64,000 nt of DNA, from positions 232,741 to 296,740 of the forward strand of contig JACATO010000212.1 in NCBI GenBank assembly GCA_018389105.1, written 5' to 3'. This DNA comes from Nautilus pompilius. Taxonomy: Eukaryota; Mollusca; Cephalopoda; Nautilida; Nautilidae. The position numbers and the translations under genes were made by a program. Positions 49,080-62,361 of this stretch are shown here, in pieces. The notes beneath the pieces are model-generated. The model worked only from the letters and a program-made list of their open reading frames with translations. It made no database searches and had not been told where the DNA came from. Position 1 is the stretch's first letter; every line of letters begins with the position of its first letter.

Positions 49080-49353
49080 ATGGCGAGTCCTCAGCAAAAG
49101 GCATTCTGCGTTCTCGAGTTTGCGAAAACAAAATCGGTTGTCCCGGTGCAGCGTGATTTTTTCTTATGGGGACATGTAAAAGATCGCGTTTATGATCCAC
49201 CGCTACCCACTAACCTCGATGACCTTAAACATCGAATAACAACAGCGATCAAACTCAGTGGATCGTGATATGCTGATACGCGTCTGGGAGGAATTCTCTT
49301 ATCGCATTGATGTTGCCCGTGCTGCAGGTGGTGGCCACATTGAACATTTGTAA
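49080..49353 (+). pseudogene. internally deleted Tc1/mariner-type transposase
   Basis: The ATG at 49080 opens MASPQQKAFCVLEFAKTKSV then VPVQRDF, the start of the helix-turn-helix of a transposase family common in arthropods and other invertebrates. The frame then jumps to FLWGHVKDRVYDPPLP and LDDLKHRITTAI, which belong to the C-terminus after the last catalytic acidic residue (usual context PxDFFLWGYVKD). About 250 residues including all catalytic acids are missing. The join lies at DF, shared by both pieces, so the deletion probably ran between short matching sequences. The frame stops at 49266-49268, but the true C-terminus continues in another frame (MLIRVWEEFSYRIDVARAAG to HIEHL, stop 49351), so a small frameshift was also acquired. 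Confidence 0.85.
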
Positions 49354-49439
49354 GACAGCAAAGAAAACTCGATTGTGAGTAGAATAGTTGTGACTTAGCT
49401 GGAGTTTTCTATTGCTTTTCCTTATTAAAATATTTCGTA

Positions 49440-49472
49440 ATGAAATCGGTTCATTCTTTTTGAATAACCCTG
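49440..49472 (-). repeat. right terminal inverted repeat
   Basis: It begins ATGAAATCGGTTCATTC and ends GAATAACCCTG, then TA. It pairs with the left repeat at 32 of 33 positions. Confidence 0.92.
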
Positions 49473-49474
49473 TA

Positions 49475-52400
49475 TGATCGTTAGCGAGTAATGAAGTTTT
49501 TATTGATGAATGTTGATTTAGTTCAATTTTTCTTTTTTAAAGATTTTTACTGAAATATTATATAAATATTTTAGTGTTAAAATAAAAGAAACTCTAAATG
49601 TAAATAATAATAATACCTCCTTTATATGTATAATTCATGCACAAGAAAGTTTCAACCACTCACATTTTATGAGTTTAAAATTATTTAGTTGATAAATCGT
49701 GTATATTTAAATGTATCCATGTATAAATGCGCAGATTTCTTTTTAAAAATTGTACAATAAACCAAGAGGGGGGTAATCTGAATATTTTAGGTAAACAAGA
49801 AACATACGAGTAATTTATTAAACTTTATTTTTTCTTTTATTAGTTACAATTTTTATTTCTATGCAAAATTTCTTTAGTGATGTGCAACAGTCACGGTTGA
49901 ATAACTTACCGAAGTGTGACGTACTCGCTCGTCACGGCTTAGCAGCCTCGTTCCCAATGAGTTCGCGCTGTCTTTGATGTCTAACTAGTAACTAGATTTC
50001 TCTCGTTCTTCCGGAACATCTCGTTACCTTGGGTTTATGGTTTATTTCCGTCTCCCCTCTTTTACTTCCACTTCTAATCAAACGTTTTAGTAGGTTCCAC
50101 CCCTTCTAATAAAGTCGGCAGTATTCAGCCTGTTTCTACGCCGTCACTTCTACCTCAATACCGCGTATTTTTCGTATGGTTAACGATCACCTGTTGTTTT
50201 TGTTTTGATTACGGAGCCCTTGTTCTCTTGATTTTTTTATTCTTGCCTTTATTTCAGAAAGAACTTTACTGAATGTCAAATATAATTCAAAGGGGAGCGG
50301 AAGTTTTTGTCGATATATTTTTTTTAAAAAGAAAATCCAATTAATGGAAATACTTCAAAGAAATCTTTAATACATAAAGCTTCTACGTTTCTAATTTCAA
50401 AATTTTAAATTGTATCTCTGAAATGTTTCCATTTGAACAAAACTATAATTCTTGTGATATAATAATGCATTCCAATGGCAGTCTGAAATATCTGAAGTTT
50501 ATTAGTTCAGATGCGTAATAATAAACACCTTAAATCTCTGTTAACCTTAAAAGAAGAGTCGAAAATGGTCTTTGCCACGCTGGCCGTTACCGTTCTTTAT
50601 ATCACTTTACTTAGTTGAATGATTTAAAGCAATTAAATTATGTAAATTTTATAAAACGGAGCTGCTCGATAATCTTTTATTCTATTATTCTCAACGTATT
50701 CTAAGTCAGTGCAGCGCCATTTTAAACTTTTAAACAAATCTGCATAAATATTCAAAAAATTTCTAAAGTTTTGTGCAAAGTCTTTTTGAATCGGCATTTA
50801 GTTTCAAAACACCATTATCCACGTATCTTCGAGTTATATGCTTAAAATTCATTCGGAATTGTGACAGAAGCCTGTTTATATTCACGTGTTTCGAATCTTT
50901 ATATCATTTAGTCAATAGATCCGTTGATTTTGCCGGATTCTCGTTATCTCAGTGGGCGCTTGAAAACCTTCACTTCCCGTTTCGTCATTAGATCTCTTTT
51001 CTTTTCGGTCTTGATCAGCAATCTTTTTCTTGTCGTGTACAATGAGCTGAAGAAAGTAGGATTGGTTCAAGTGTGCGGGAACCGTAGGGACTCCAGGCTG
51101 GATGAAACTATCACCATCGATTTCAAGGGGTAAAGAAACAACGAGAACCATTTAAATTTGTAGTGAGAGGAAACTGCAGTACCCGAACAAAACTCGAGCA
51201 TAAAGGGCCGGTACGGAAAAGCACAAGAATCCAACTCGTGTATAAAGAAACCTAGATCTGAGAAATAACCTGCAGCCAGAAGCACACTGGGTAAACGCGC
51301 TACGATAATCCATAGTTCTAAGACATAATTAAGCTAGTTTAGTCTAAAAATACTTTAAAAAACACGGGGTATTGACACAAGGCCTCTGAAGGTAAGCATA
51401 TGTTTTTCGATGCGTTAGAGAGGCGCATTTGCAACCTAACATACCATTTACGTTGACCTTATCTAAACGGTTATCTAAGATTGTAGCCAAAATACCGTTT
51501 TTGGATAATCCACACTTTATCTGGACAAAGGAAGGTGGCGCAATTGAGACATTAAGACTTCATCAAGCGTTCTGATAATTAGGCCCAATGATAAGCTGCT
51601 CCCCAAGACGGAGGTTCAGTTAGAATAAAGATGCCAAACACAGGAAACTTATAGTTTTAATATAAAGAGAAAAGAAAAGGGTCAGTATAATCTGGTTAAT
51701 GAATAATCTTTTATTTATTTGTTTTACCGAGAATTGCGCACTGATTTTTAAAAATAAAGCTTATTTTAAGACTGTGCATCTACACAGCATTAAAAATATA
51801 GTGGGATTTCAGTGGAGTTTAACAACCTCTATGTCCATTTATCACCAGTCCCTGACGGTTCTGCCAAGGTTAGTGCCAGCACAGAACTCATTTTTAAAAC
51901 GTTAAAATGTCCACCTTCTCAGCGCCATCTGCTGCCTGGAACCCTGACGACGCAGTCTCGTAAAGAAGGAAATGGTGCCCCTTCCTTTCCTTAAAAGTGA
52001 AGCCTAGAGGCCGTGGCACGGCCCCACCCTTATCAGGGTGGGTAAGCTGATGCCTATCAAAATTTCTGCTTCATTAGCATAAATTCGAATCGCCCCTAAC
52101 TTAAAAAAGAAAAAAAAACCGGACAAATTTGCATAATTTGTGCGCAGCCGAACAAAAGATACAGAGGACGACTTCGGCCCAACAGCTGGCAGTGCCAAGC
52201 TGGATAAGAGTGACAGACATGGGCAGAAATGTTTATAAATACATTTATAAATAATTATGCATGCGACTTTAAAAAAAAAAAATATATATATATATATATA
52301 TTCCCTGACTCTACCAATATTATAACATTAGATTGGATACAGACAGAAATAAACTAGGAACGAAGAAAACATATTTAATCAGCCAGTAAGCATCATATAA

Positions 52401-53481
52401 GTATTGCCAGTAAACGTCACGTATAGGTGGACTTTATCCGTGTGTGTTTCTTGTTCAGTTGGATATGAGGTTTTCTGTAAAGTGAAAGGGGGTTAAGATG
52501 GAATGTTTTTGGAACGCAGGAGAGAAGTCTGTGACTGGGTCCGACAACTCGGCGGAAAATCCTAGGTCGCGCTTTCTCGTATTTTCTCATAGATTCTCAG
52601 TAATTTTCGAACCGAAGAAGAGAATTCTTTGCGATGTTTTATGAACGTATAATTTAAACCCAGCTTCGTTAAGATTCTAAATTGTTCAACAGACCGCAAA
52701 GGCCACGACCGAAGAGAAGAGACATTGGTCGTCCCAACTAACGTACGTCGGTGTGAAGGCAGAGGTGGAGTTTGGCTGGCATAGGGTTGGGGTTATAGCT
52801 TGGAAACTAATAGATTATAGCAGATAATAAGAATTCTGAAAAAAAAAAAAATCGTTCTCTTCGCAGTAGCATAAAGTAATGACTTTAAAGAGTTGCACCG
52901 GGGAGTGCTATAAAATAGAACAAAGGAAAGGACCAGGGCAGACCTGATACAGCCAGCCAGCATCGTGTTATTTTTTTTGAGAAGCTATATTTATTTCTAA
53001 TATCTGTCCAGACCCTGTCCTGGAGAGTTTTCCAAAGTTTAATTGTTACGTTTTGCAACAATATGATTTATCCTATACGTTTAAACTACGTCATCTATTT
53101 TAGTGTTATTTAAAAAAAAACAATAGAGTTTTAGACATTTATTTATTTATTTAATAGTTTTCTTCTCGCTAATTCATTTGCCTGAATGTGACTGTGGAGG
53201 GGTATCTATACACTACGACAAGAAGGTTTTGGACCTGTGAGTTATAAACGTGTTTCATCGTATCTGGACCTTACTTCTGCACAACCACTTTCCATCAAAA
53301 CATCAATGACAAGTGGCTCCGCCTTTTGGTCTCTAAAGAAAGCATTCAAATTTATGTGGAGGAATACTTTGCATATCTCTTTATGTACGTTGTTGAACGA
53401 AGGCAAACAAAAGCTGTTTCGATTCAAGATCAAAGACAAAGAAAGTTATACTAACTAACTGAAAGGATTCTTTTTTAAAAG

Positions 53482-53483
<2 letters not shown>
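49475..53483. other. AT-rich non-coding DNA
   Basis: Overlapping frames at 50773-51285 (both strands) and 51699-51994 were inspected and show no recognisable domain. A (TA)n run lies at about 52282-52300. Confidence 0.4.
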
Positions 53484-53517
<34 letters not shown>

Positions 53518-53545
53518 TAATAATAATAATAATATAATAATAATA

Positions 53546-53592
<47 letters not shown>

Positions 53593-53624
53593 TAATAATA
53601 AATAATAATAATAATAATAATAAT
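53484..53624. repeat. (TAA)n microsatellite
   Basis: Imperfect TAA array with several TATAATA variants. Confidence 0.97.
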
Positions 53625-54137
53625 ACTTTACAACAATTCAGGGAGGTATAATAAATAAGGGCTGAAAAGAAGGCAAAGAATAAAATTACAACAATAAAAA
53701 AAATGTAATTAGTAATGTAGTTACCTGAAAAATCTTTAAAATATTAATACGTGTTACTAAGTAAAACATAACAATGATAGAATAAAGGTATTTGAAAAGC
53801 TCGTTCCAAAGTTTTGACCTGTATTGTAAACGCGTCTTCTACAAACTGTGGAACATCTTGACTATAAAAAGATTATAACTCTTTCATTTATCGAATTCCG
53901 ATTTCGCAACTTTTCAGAAGCAAACAAATTAATATTATCGCCATTACCAAAACTTTTAATTTCTTGTTGTTGTTTGTTTTTTTTTTTTAATGTTTGTTTT
54001 TGGTTAGTTGTTTTTGTTATTCTAGATAACTTTGCTTCTGGTGGAATCATAAAACTTTGTAGTTGTACAATAAACCTCCGTCGTATTATTTTCTCCTTTT
54101 ATGCTATTACAGTTTTTTTTGTCTCGCATTTTGAACA
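53625..54137. other. AT-rich DNA, nothing recognised
   Basis: The 135-codon plus frame (53848-54255) is Phe/Ile-rich and runs into the SINE, so it is treated as chance. Confidence 0.45.
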
Positions 54138-54400
54138 GGGCGGTAGCACAGAGAATTGTGATGTTGACTCGGATGAGTTCGAATCCAGGTGGAGACCCGC
54201 TCGGTTTGGTGTAATTCACTGTTTTGGCTTTTATTTAGTCCTCTTCAGCAGCTGACCTACTGGGCTTCCTTTAACATCACAAAGATAAAGAATTCCAGTA
54301 GTGGAGACTTCTTTGCACTTCTGCATTCTTTGAAGAAGGCAAATGGAAATCACTTCAACTATTCATATTCCTGGTGCGGCTGCGAGCCTCAGACTTACCT
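54138..54400 (+). mobile_element. tRNA-derived SINE
   Basis: An A-box-like GGTAGCACAGAGAATTG (54142-54158) is followed by a B-box GAGTTCGAATCCAGG (54175-54189), which contains the GTTCGAATCC consensus. The body includes CAGCAGCTGACCTAC-type sequence (reads TTCAGCAGCTGACCTACTGG). The small frame through it (54189-54419) is not considered a gene. Its head differs from the SINE at 46.5 kb, so it is a separate family or subfamily. Confidence 0.6.
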
Positions 54401-54881
54401 GAAGGCAGAATACTGGTGATGTTAATGTATCGCCAGCGGCCTAGAATGACGTATATTTTAGGCAAACAGCACTTGTTTTGTACACGTGCTGCGTAGGAAA
54501 CAGTAAATATACAAGCATATTTTAACGTGGAAGGTATATACGTGTTGTATGAAATAGTAATTCCCTGTATCATATTCAGCGCATAAGCATAATTCCTGAC
54601 GGCAAAAAGTTTCATGCAAACAATCAACGTGTCATCGAATGTGTTAATTTAAAATCCTGTGTTAACCCTGACAGCCCTTCTATTCTTGATGGATAATAAG
54701 GCATCAACTAAACTGGTAGATACTACTTTAGTTAGATACATACTAAATTCTCTGTGTAAATATTATATTGTAAATAAAATCCAGTCAGTTTAGGTAGTAC
54801 TTATGTGACATCTCTGTTTTATATTTTAATATAAATCTCTTTTCATTTTTTGTTTCTACTCTAAGCCTGGTACAAAATAGT
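54401..54881. other. non-coding, nothing recognised
   Basis: A minus frame at 54355-54627 has no recognisable feature. Confidence 0.4.
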
Positions 54882-55077
<196 letters not shown>

Positions 55078-57114
55078 AGCAAACGAGAACTTATTTTTTA
55101 AATTTTAGATTACTATATCCATGTGTATAGAAAATAATTTGCAAGGTTTTTTATAAAATAAGCAAAAACATGTCATTAATTTATTCCATTTCTTAACTTC
55201 TTAAAACGTTAATAAGATTTTATAACAGGTAAGTAAATATCAAGTAAATGTGAACTCCATCTTTATGAGTAAATGTCATGTAAAGATTGACTTTACTTAT
55301 CTTTAATGAGTTAGTGAATTGGAGAGTTTATTATCCAGCGCTAATTATTTGCTTAATTGCAATCGTAACTGTTTTCGGTTACTTGGAGTAAATACAAATG
55401 TGAGAGACATCTAAATCAGCGAGAGTACCAATGCATAAAAGTCGTAAAAAAAAAAACTATCATTAATTAAAAATATAATTTTCAAATTCAAAAGGAATTT
55501 AACAAAAGAAAGCGCGGAATCTATCGGGATAACGGCGAAGGTACACGTTGCAACGATTTCTCCTTGGAGCCTAGCGAGTAAACGATAAGAATTCTATGTA
55601 TGTGTATACATCTGGGATTTCATTTATAATTAAACCTTGTAAAATGATGCTATCCAACTTTCTGTCTACTGAAGGCATCGAAATGATTTTGCTCTTAGCA
55701 TGCTGAAGTTAAAATATCCACTTAAACAATTCCCTTTGTGTAGGTGTATTTTTTTTTTTTAAAAAATGCACCTATTAAAAATTTAGAAATAACATTTCTT
55801 TTATAACTAACTTCGAGATAAAGGCCGAGATTCTGTTTACTTTTTTACTGCAATCTGCCTTTCTGTCTCTGTCCATCTCAACAGTAAATCAGAGAATACG
55901 CGCGCGCGCAACACACAAACACACACACACACACACACACAGTGTTTTGCTCAGAATTCCGTATACTTTTTTTATTACTTATATAATTTTTTCACTTGGA
56001 ATTATTAAGTTCTAATTTAAAATTTTTTTTTTGTTTACAGTAATTCATGAATTTCTTTTCTTAATTATATTTCAGTTTGTTACAAATAGAACATATGAAT
56101 ATATAAAATTCCAGTGTAATAATACATGCAATAGAAATCTAACAGCTATAAACCCATGTTTGCGCATATTTCCTAAGGTGCAGAATTAATGTGACTTCCT
56201 TCAGTTTACGAAAAGATTTGAAACATCCGAGAATCTCTTTAATCTTTGCTAATTATTAAATGGCAAAGCAAATGCAACTTTTTTTGGATTTGTTTATAAT
56301 AATAAAAAATATGCATTATACAAGTTGAAACAAGTTACACAGTAAAGTTAGTAAGATGGCCCATGATAAAGAAATCTGAAAAAAAAATACATTTTATATT
56401 TCACACGAATATATATGTTGATCGTTTAGCTTTAACTTATACATCTAAATAAATACGTAAAATACAAAGATTTATTGACATTTAATTAAATCTTATATAA
56501 CGAAAAAATAATTTAAATGATTTAGAGAGCTGTGACGTTTTCCCTCCCACAAAGAAACAGCAAATATTATACATAACAAAAACGTTTACAAACAGGCAAA
56601 ACTAATTTTCCTTTTTTTCAAATTTGTTACCATCAACTCGAAATCAGGGCCTTTAATCGGTTTCCATTTCACGTATATTACTAATAAACATAGTAAGTCA
56701 TTATTTAATTCATCCTTCTTCCACGTGTAAATTATTTAGGAAACTATAATTGATATAAGGTTACGTCATATAAGTTTATGTTAAGGGAAAGAAGAAAATT
56801 ATGTACGTTTTGATTTTGTCTTTTATATGAAAACGTTTGGGGATCTTTCCTAGATATTAAAAGAATAAACGGAACGGAAAAGTAATTTACTGAAATTAAA
56901 TAACTTTCTTTTAAAGGATAGCAGTTGAACTGTTTCTCAGTACACAAGTATGGAATTGGAAAAGTGAGATGGTACATTTCAATTTTAAGATATTACGAAA
57001 AGGTTAGCATAATCTATACATTAGTTTTACGTTCTAGGAAATAAAATAAATAATAATTAAAATCTAAACCTTAGATTTTATTTTAACATTATATCCTCAA
57101 CAATTATGTGAATA

Positions 57115-57145
<31 letters not shown>

Positions 57146-57604
57146 ATGGGAATTTTCTTTTCGGTACAGTTCGCAATCAGCCACGCCTGAATGAACTCGC
57201 ACACCGAGTGCACCGATGGAATATTTCGTGCTCGCTGTGAGCTTATTGAATAATGGATAAAGCACCGAGACATTTTTTTCTTGTTGCGTGTGAATTTCCC
57301 CAAACAAAACTTAAAAAAAAAAGAAATAGAAGGATTTCATAATACATTCTGGAATATTCTGTTTTCCGCTCCAGCTGAAAAAGTATTGAAATTTATTTTT
57401 GCGGGGATCAAGCGAAGTCGAAACAGATGATAATAAAAAATAGCAAAGGAATATGGAGGATTTTAGAAATAATTATTAATTGAATTGAAAGCAGGATTAT
57501 AGTCGTTCATCAAACTTAAATTTGTTTCTTAAAGTTAAAAAAAAACAACTAATATTATGTTTTGGAAAATTATTTCTATCATCAGAAACAAGTACAGAAA
57601 TAGT
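55078..57604. other. AT-rich non-coding DNA with a short heat-shock-like site
   Basis: It contains a T12A6 tract (55749-55766), a CG/CA run (about 55897-55940), a (TA)n run (57114-57131) and a three-unit TTC-GAA-TTC heat-shock-type motif at 57347-57359. No gene is recognised. Confidence 0.4.
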
Positions 57605-57616
57605 CCTCTCTCTACA

Positions 57617-57649
<33 letters not shown>

Positions 57650-57674
57650 TCCCTCCCTCCCTCCCTCCCTCCCT

Positions 57675-57757
<83 letters not shown>

Positions 57758-57764
57758 CTCTCTC
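57605..57764. repeat. (TC)n with embedded (CCCT)n
   Basis: Pyrimidine tract with a central CCCTCCCT block. The Ser/Leu frames are artefacts. Confidence 0.97.
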
Positions 57765-59771
57765 AACCAACTGGTTAAATAAATCCAAAACGTTAAGAAA
57801 TGCCAGATTTTTCTTTTTTAAAAAAACCCCATCAGTTTTAATACTATAAAATACTTTTTCATCAAGCGCAATTTCGTCTTTATCGAAAAAGATTCCTCAA
57901 AAGCAGGATATTAACAGCAGTTACTCTCAAACATCAGATTTTTCCGGGTGCCTTGTGTAAACAAAAGTAAACAAACGATTCGCCATTAATACTTTACTTG
58001 AGAATTTCTGATCTGAATACATATTTTCATCTGTCATTGTTAAGAGATTTTGCAAATGTGATAAGATATACTGCCCTAAAAACAATATAAATTCCTTTCA
58101 ATTTAAAATAATGATTTAATGATAGTTCAAATAAATGCTTGAACGTTTAGGATCCTGCTATGAATAGAATTTGTTACGTCATTAATATCTGGCCATTTTC
58201 TTATTTGCATATGACTTGGTCACTAGAAATATATGGGAAGAAACTGATTAGTTGTATCGGTAAAAAAAATTGACTTGATCTGACAAATTTCTAAAATATT
58301 TATTATATATTACATATACGCACTTAAACATAATTATTCATTAAAAATGTAATTACTGCTTAAAAATAATTGACGGTTTAAAGTTTAGACAGGAAAAACA
58401 TTTAAATAAAATTTGCAGCTGTCTGAGTTGTTTAAGATTTATAAGAATCCAAGACTGGAATTAGTGGCAGCAAGAGACACTGTTATATCTTTGGATAGTA
58501 ACAGTGACCTTTTCCCCGTTAGCAGAAACTTAGAAAAAATCATCAGCAAACGGACATTTTATTCATTTAATTATTTACTCGTTTATTCATTTTCAGGAAT
58601 GACTGAAGCCATTTTTCGTGCAACATTTCCAATACTTGGCCGATGATAATAATCTAACATAGCATGGCTGTCTCTTAATACCCGGCATGCATTGCAAACA
58701 AACTGATGTGGACAATGGATACAATCTTGGGAAACTGCTCTCCCCTCAAAATATTACAGTAAATAAATTGTTTCATGAAGTTTAGCAAAATACCGTTTTA
58801 AATAAGCTGGCGAATAATAATATTCAAAAATGCGAGTAGCTTATTTTTCATTATTCTTTAACTAACCTAACTGGGCTAAATATCACTTCCCTGTCTATTT
58901 AGTTGGCAAATCTGGTTCCACTAAAATCGCATATATGTCAAAATACACGTGTATTTGGATAAGTTTTAGTTGCTTAGTTAATAACTTAGCAGGTTGTAGT
59001 AAATCTGCTTTGCTTGACAGTGGAATAGTTCAGGAGAGAAAAGTTGATAGTTTTTCGTAATTGCCCAGAAGAACATAGCAAAATTATTAGGTGCGTACGT
59101 GTGTAGTTTAGACGTTGGCGTGTTCCCTCAAGTAGCAAAGATTACATGAGGCGGTCCTTTAAAAATAGCATAAACTTGGTAAACTTTATTACTTTTTGAA
59201 TAGATTAATGTCGTTGTTAAATAATCTGTAAACCACTGTCTCTTTGAAATCTTTCGGATTACAAATTAATTATTATTTAAAGAAAAGAAACAAAAATGCA
59301 TTTATTGAAAAAGAAAGTTTGCGTACTTTTTCTTGTATGTTAAAGATGAATTCATGTTCTTCTTCCGTTAAGCAGCTGGTAAGTGGCCCGTTGTTTGTTT
59401 GGTAGCTCTGTCATAATGAATCTAGGGTATTTCTTCAATACCATGTTTGCGTAAAATTCGAATTTTGTTGTAGATGTTGAATTCTTGGAATAATATTGAG
59501 TTTGCGTATCGACAGGTGCAACATTTTCTTCCTTTCCTGATTGAGAGATTTATTTTCTTGAATATAAATTCCGCTTGAAAATTAAAGAAGTTATAATAAT
59601 TAATAAATTATTATTTTGATTATATTTTCATGCAACAAGATACCTATAAATTGTATTTATTATCATTAGAAGTACTACCAACCTATAAGTTAGAAGTTTT
59701 TAAATTCTAGTACTACAAATCTGTTTTAATATTAAGAAATCTCACTGTTGTTTCATTACTACTATATATAA
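57765..59771. other. AT-rich non-coding DNA
   Basis: A short T6A7 tract at 57814-57826. The frame at 58413-58646 has no recognisable domain. Confidence 0.45.
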
Positions 59772-59873
59772 CTCTCTCTTCTCTCTCTCTCTCCATATCC
59801 CCCCTCTCTCCATCTCCATCTCTCTCTCTCTGTCTCTCTCTCTCACTCTCCATCTCTCTCTCTCTCTCCTCTT

Positions 59874-59909
<36 letters not shown>

Positions 59910-59944
59910 TCCCCCCTCTCTCCATCTCCATCTCTCTCTCTCTC
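59772..59944. repeat. (TC)n tract with a duplicated unit
   Basis: A unit beginning CTCCATATCCCCCCTCTC at 59791 recurs at 59903 with one base changed (CTCCGTATCCCCCCTCTC), 112 bp apart, each followed by CATCTCCATC and TC repeats. This indicates a segmental duplication inside the tract. Confidence 0.93.
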
Positions 59945-61817
59945 GTTAACTGCTTCCAAACGGGGTGGTAAAAAAAAACAACAAAAAACAGTTAGCTCAA
60001 TGGTATATACTGCTTTTACTCGGCAAACAGATTAAATTTAGCACGAATGGTTAACAATGCTCTGATTTTTAAACTTACCAAAGCCAGGGTGAGACCCAGT
60101 ATTACGAAGCAGTTATTTAGTCTTATGGCCGCTTGCACACAGAACGGTCTATGAGAAAAATTATGCGTGGTCAATATATTGATCAGTTTAAAGAAAAGAA
60201 TGGACAAAGACTTTTCAAATTTGATTTCTTATACCTCCAATATACTGCACTGTTTGCCAGTATGATTCAAACTTCAAGGTTATGTATAAACTGTGATAGA
60301 TTCTTTTAACTACTGTACTATAGTAAATAAACAATAGTGTGCTAATATCGTTTGTTGTTTCCTGTCGTAAGCTGCAATACCACTTTTATATACATGTTGC
60401 TGTATTTTTGTATTTTAATAATAATAATACATGTGTGTGTTTTTTTTAAAATTTAGATCTACACAATGTTTCGTGATACAAGTCCCATAGGCCATAAAGA
60501 ATCAATGCTGTTTTTCAGTATACGATCACCATATTGCACACTATAGTCCGTCTACAAATGTCTGGCGCGCGTAAAACAAGCACAACGTCAACAGAACTCT
60601 GGACGACTTCTCCACGTATAATACACAGTTGTTTAACAATCAAAAATCCTAGTTGCGCTCCTGATGTTGTGTGAAGACTTTGTTGAGGATAAGGACAGTA
60701 ACATTTATTGCAAGATACGGCGTACGATCTAAGTTTATTCAAGACCAGAGTTTAGAGCGGCGAAATGAGTGTGGGTAGCTGTGGATCGAACGAGGGGAGG
60801 AAAGGTGACGCCAGCCGAATAGCGGAAGAGCTGTAGATCATAATGCCTCCCTTGGATCTGGTGAATAAACAAAGGGCCGTATCCAACTCGACAGCTGGCG
60901 TAGAACAGAAAACATCAAAGAGAAATTGACAAAAGCAGGAACAGTGGCAGCAAAATATGGAATAGTTTGTGCCGAACCGATATTTAAAGACCCTTTCATC
61001 TTCCTTTAAAATAAATATGCTTCCTTTTTTTAAACTTCGTCAACACAAACAGAGAAACGTTTATAAAGTGTATATAAAACAGTTCCCCAGACTTTCAGAC
61101 TTTAAACTTACATACACAAAGTATGAAAGCTTGTCTCTAAGTTTTTTTTCCAGTCTACAATCCCGTACGTCCACGAGAGATTCATGCTGCATTTGTTTGT
61201 TGTTTTTTTTTTAAGTTCAGCCCTTTACACCACGTTACCTTCAATTTAAGTCATAAATACACTTTGGTCGATGTCAAGATACCGGACACATGTTGTTCCG
61301 AGTTCTCGTCTCAGCTTCAGGTATTTTTCTTATCAAATACCTGAAGCCCGTTTTCAATGGACATAAAACTTCTGCACCCATTCATCTCTTTCCCTAAATT
61401 TGCATATCCTTTATTTTTTGCCTTTTTTTTCCCAACTTTAACATAAGTGGTACAATCATTTCATGCCTGAAGTATTTTGTTTTGGCCTGAGCCAGATTTC
61501 CTATGCTGACATTGAAATAAGACGCGGCTCCAATTGCTCATTCAGCTGTTTCTTTTTCGTACTTTTGCGTTAAGATTTTTTCGCCCCTTTGTAAGTTGTT
61601 CTTCTTGTAGTCATGGTCTGTTCCACCAAGCTTACTATCGTATTACCAACGATGCATCTTCTTACTTAGTTTTGCCAGTTACTATCAAAACAAGCCTTGA
61701 GTACCTAATACAAAAAGGACAAGTTGGTAATTAACTTGATTAGCTCGCAGTCGAGACGGAGTCGTCTTAGACGCAAAATATGTGTGCAGAAAATTTCTCA
61801 ATATGCCCCGACGGCAG
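59945..61817. other. non-coding, one weak ORF
   Basis: A minus frame at 60515-60742 reads AVSCNKCYCPYPQQSLHTTS then a hydrophobic part (VVQSSVDVVLVLRAPDICRR). It is Cys-containing and even in composition but has no recognised family. The rest shows nothing. Confidence 0.3.
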
Positions 61818-62361
61818 CTAGAAATGGACTATATACCATGAGATACGTTTCTGAAAACAACGGAAAATAGAATCGATCAGTTCAAACACGGGGCGGCTCA
61901 GACGTTTGTAGTCTCTTATTACTTTGAAACAGTGCTTCTCGATGAAGTCATCGCTTATATTTAAACCACTGTTTTTAACCGGTGCTGCATAACACTGACT
62001 CTGTGGAGAGAGACTGTTGACACTTCCTCCTGTACTGAGGACGTCGCAGACATCACAAGCGGGTGAAAGCTCTTGGACATGATTGGCCAGCCAAATGTAT
62101 TGATGCTGTAGGCTGTTAGAATCAAACGTAGTGACACCCTGGCTTTGTTGGTCCGAAACATTAACACTGATGGCAGTTGGGTCATTTCTCTCGGAGTGCA
62201 AGTTCAGCAGCATTAGCATTTTGTACATGGGGGATGACGTCACCGCCGACTGCATCAATTCGGACGAAGACTGATTGCGAAACATTGAAATTCACATCAA
62301 CTTTGACCCGCTTGACGCCTACCGGAGGGAGCCTCACATTTTTATTTCTAAAAAGGACCAT
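61818..62361 (-). CDS. two overlapping ORFs, possible frameshifted gene or exons
   Basis: ORF A (62182-62361, minus) opens MVLFRNKNVRLPPVGVKRVK then VDVNFNVSQSVFVRIDAVGG and ends NAAELALREK. ORF B (61818-62285, minus) overlaps it out of frame and continues TAISVNVSDQQSQGVTTFDS, YIWLANHVQELSPACDVCDV, SPQSQCYAAPVKNSGLNISD and FIEKHCFKVIRDYKRLSRPV to a TAG. Both have even composition. One frame change near 62185 would give a single product of about 180 residues with a beta-strand-rich start and a Cys-containing helical end. A perfect TGACGTCA lies inside at 62235-62242. Near the 3' end TTCCGTTGTTTTCAG resembles a splice acceptor, so the true exon limits are unclear. No family is recognised. Confidence 0.3.

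Larger units (their letters stand above)
48898..49472 (+). mobile_element. complete short non-autonomous Tc1/mariner-type transposon
   Basis: The 575-bp element is bounded by TA on both sides (48896-48897 and 49473-49474), the TA target duplication of this superfamily. It has 33-bp terminal inverted repeats differing at one base and holds an internally deleted transposase. It also carries a CACAGGGGGCGCTGTAG motif (49017-49033) with a CTCF-like core. Its length and intact ends suggest that it moved by using a transposase from a full copy elsewhere. Confidence 0.9.

Noticed and set aside
53848..54255. 135-codon plus-strand ORF
   Set aside because: Phe/Ile-rich from T-rich DNA and it enters the SINE head.
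57497..57782. Arg/Glu and Ser/Leu frames
   Set aside because: Translations of the TC tract. The same holds for 59713-59931.
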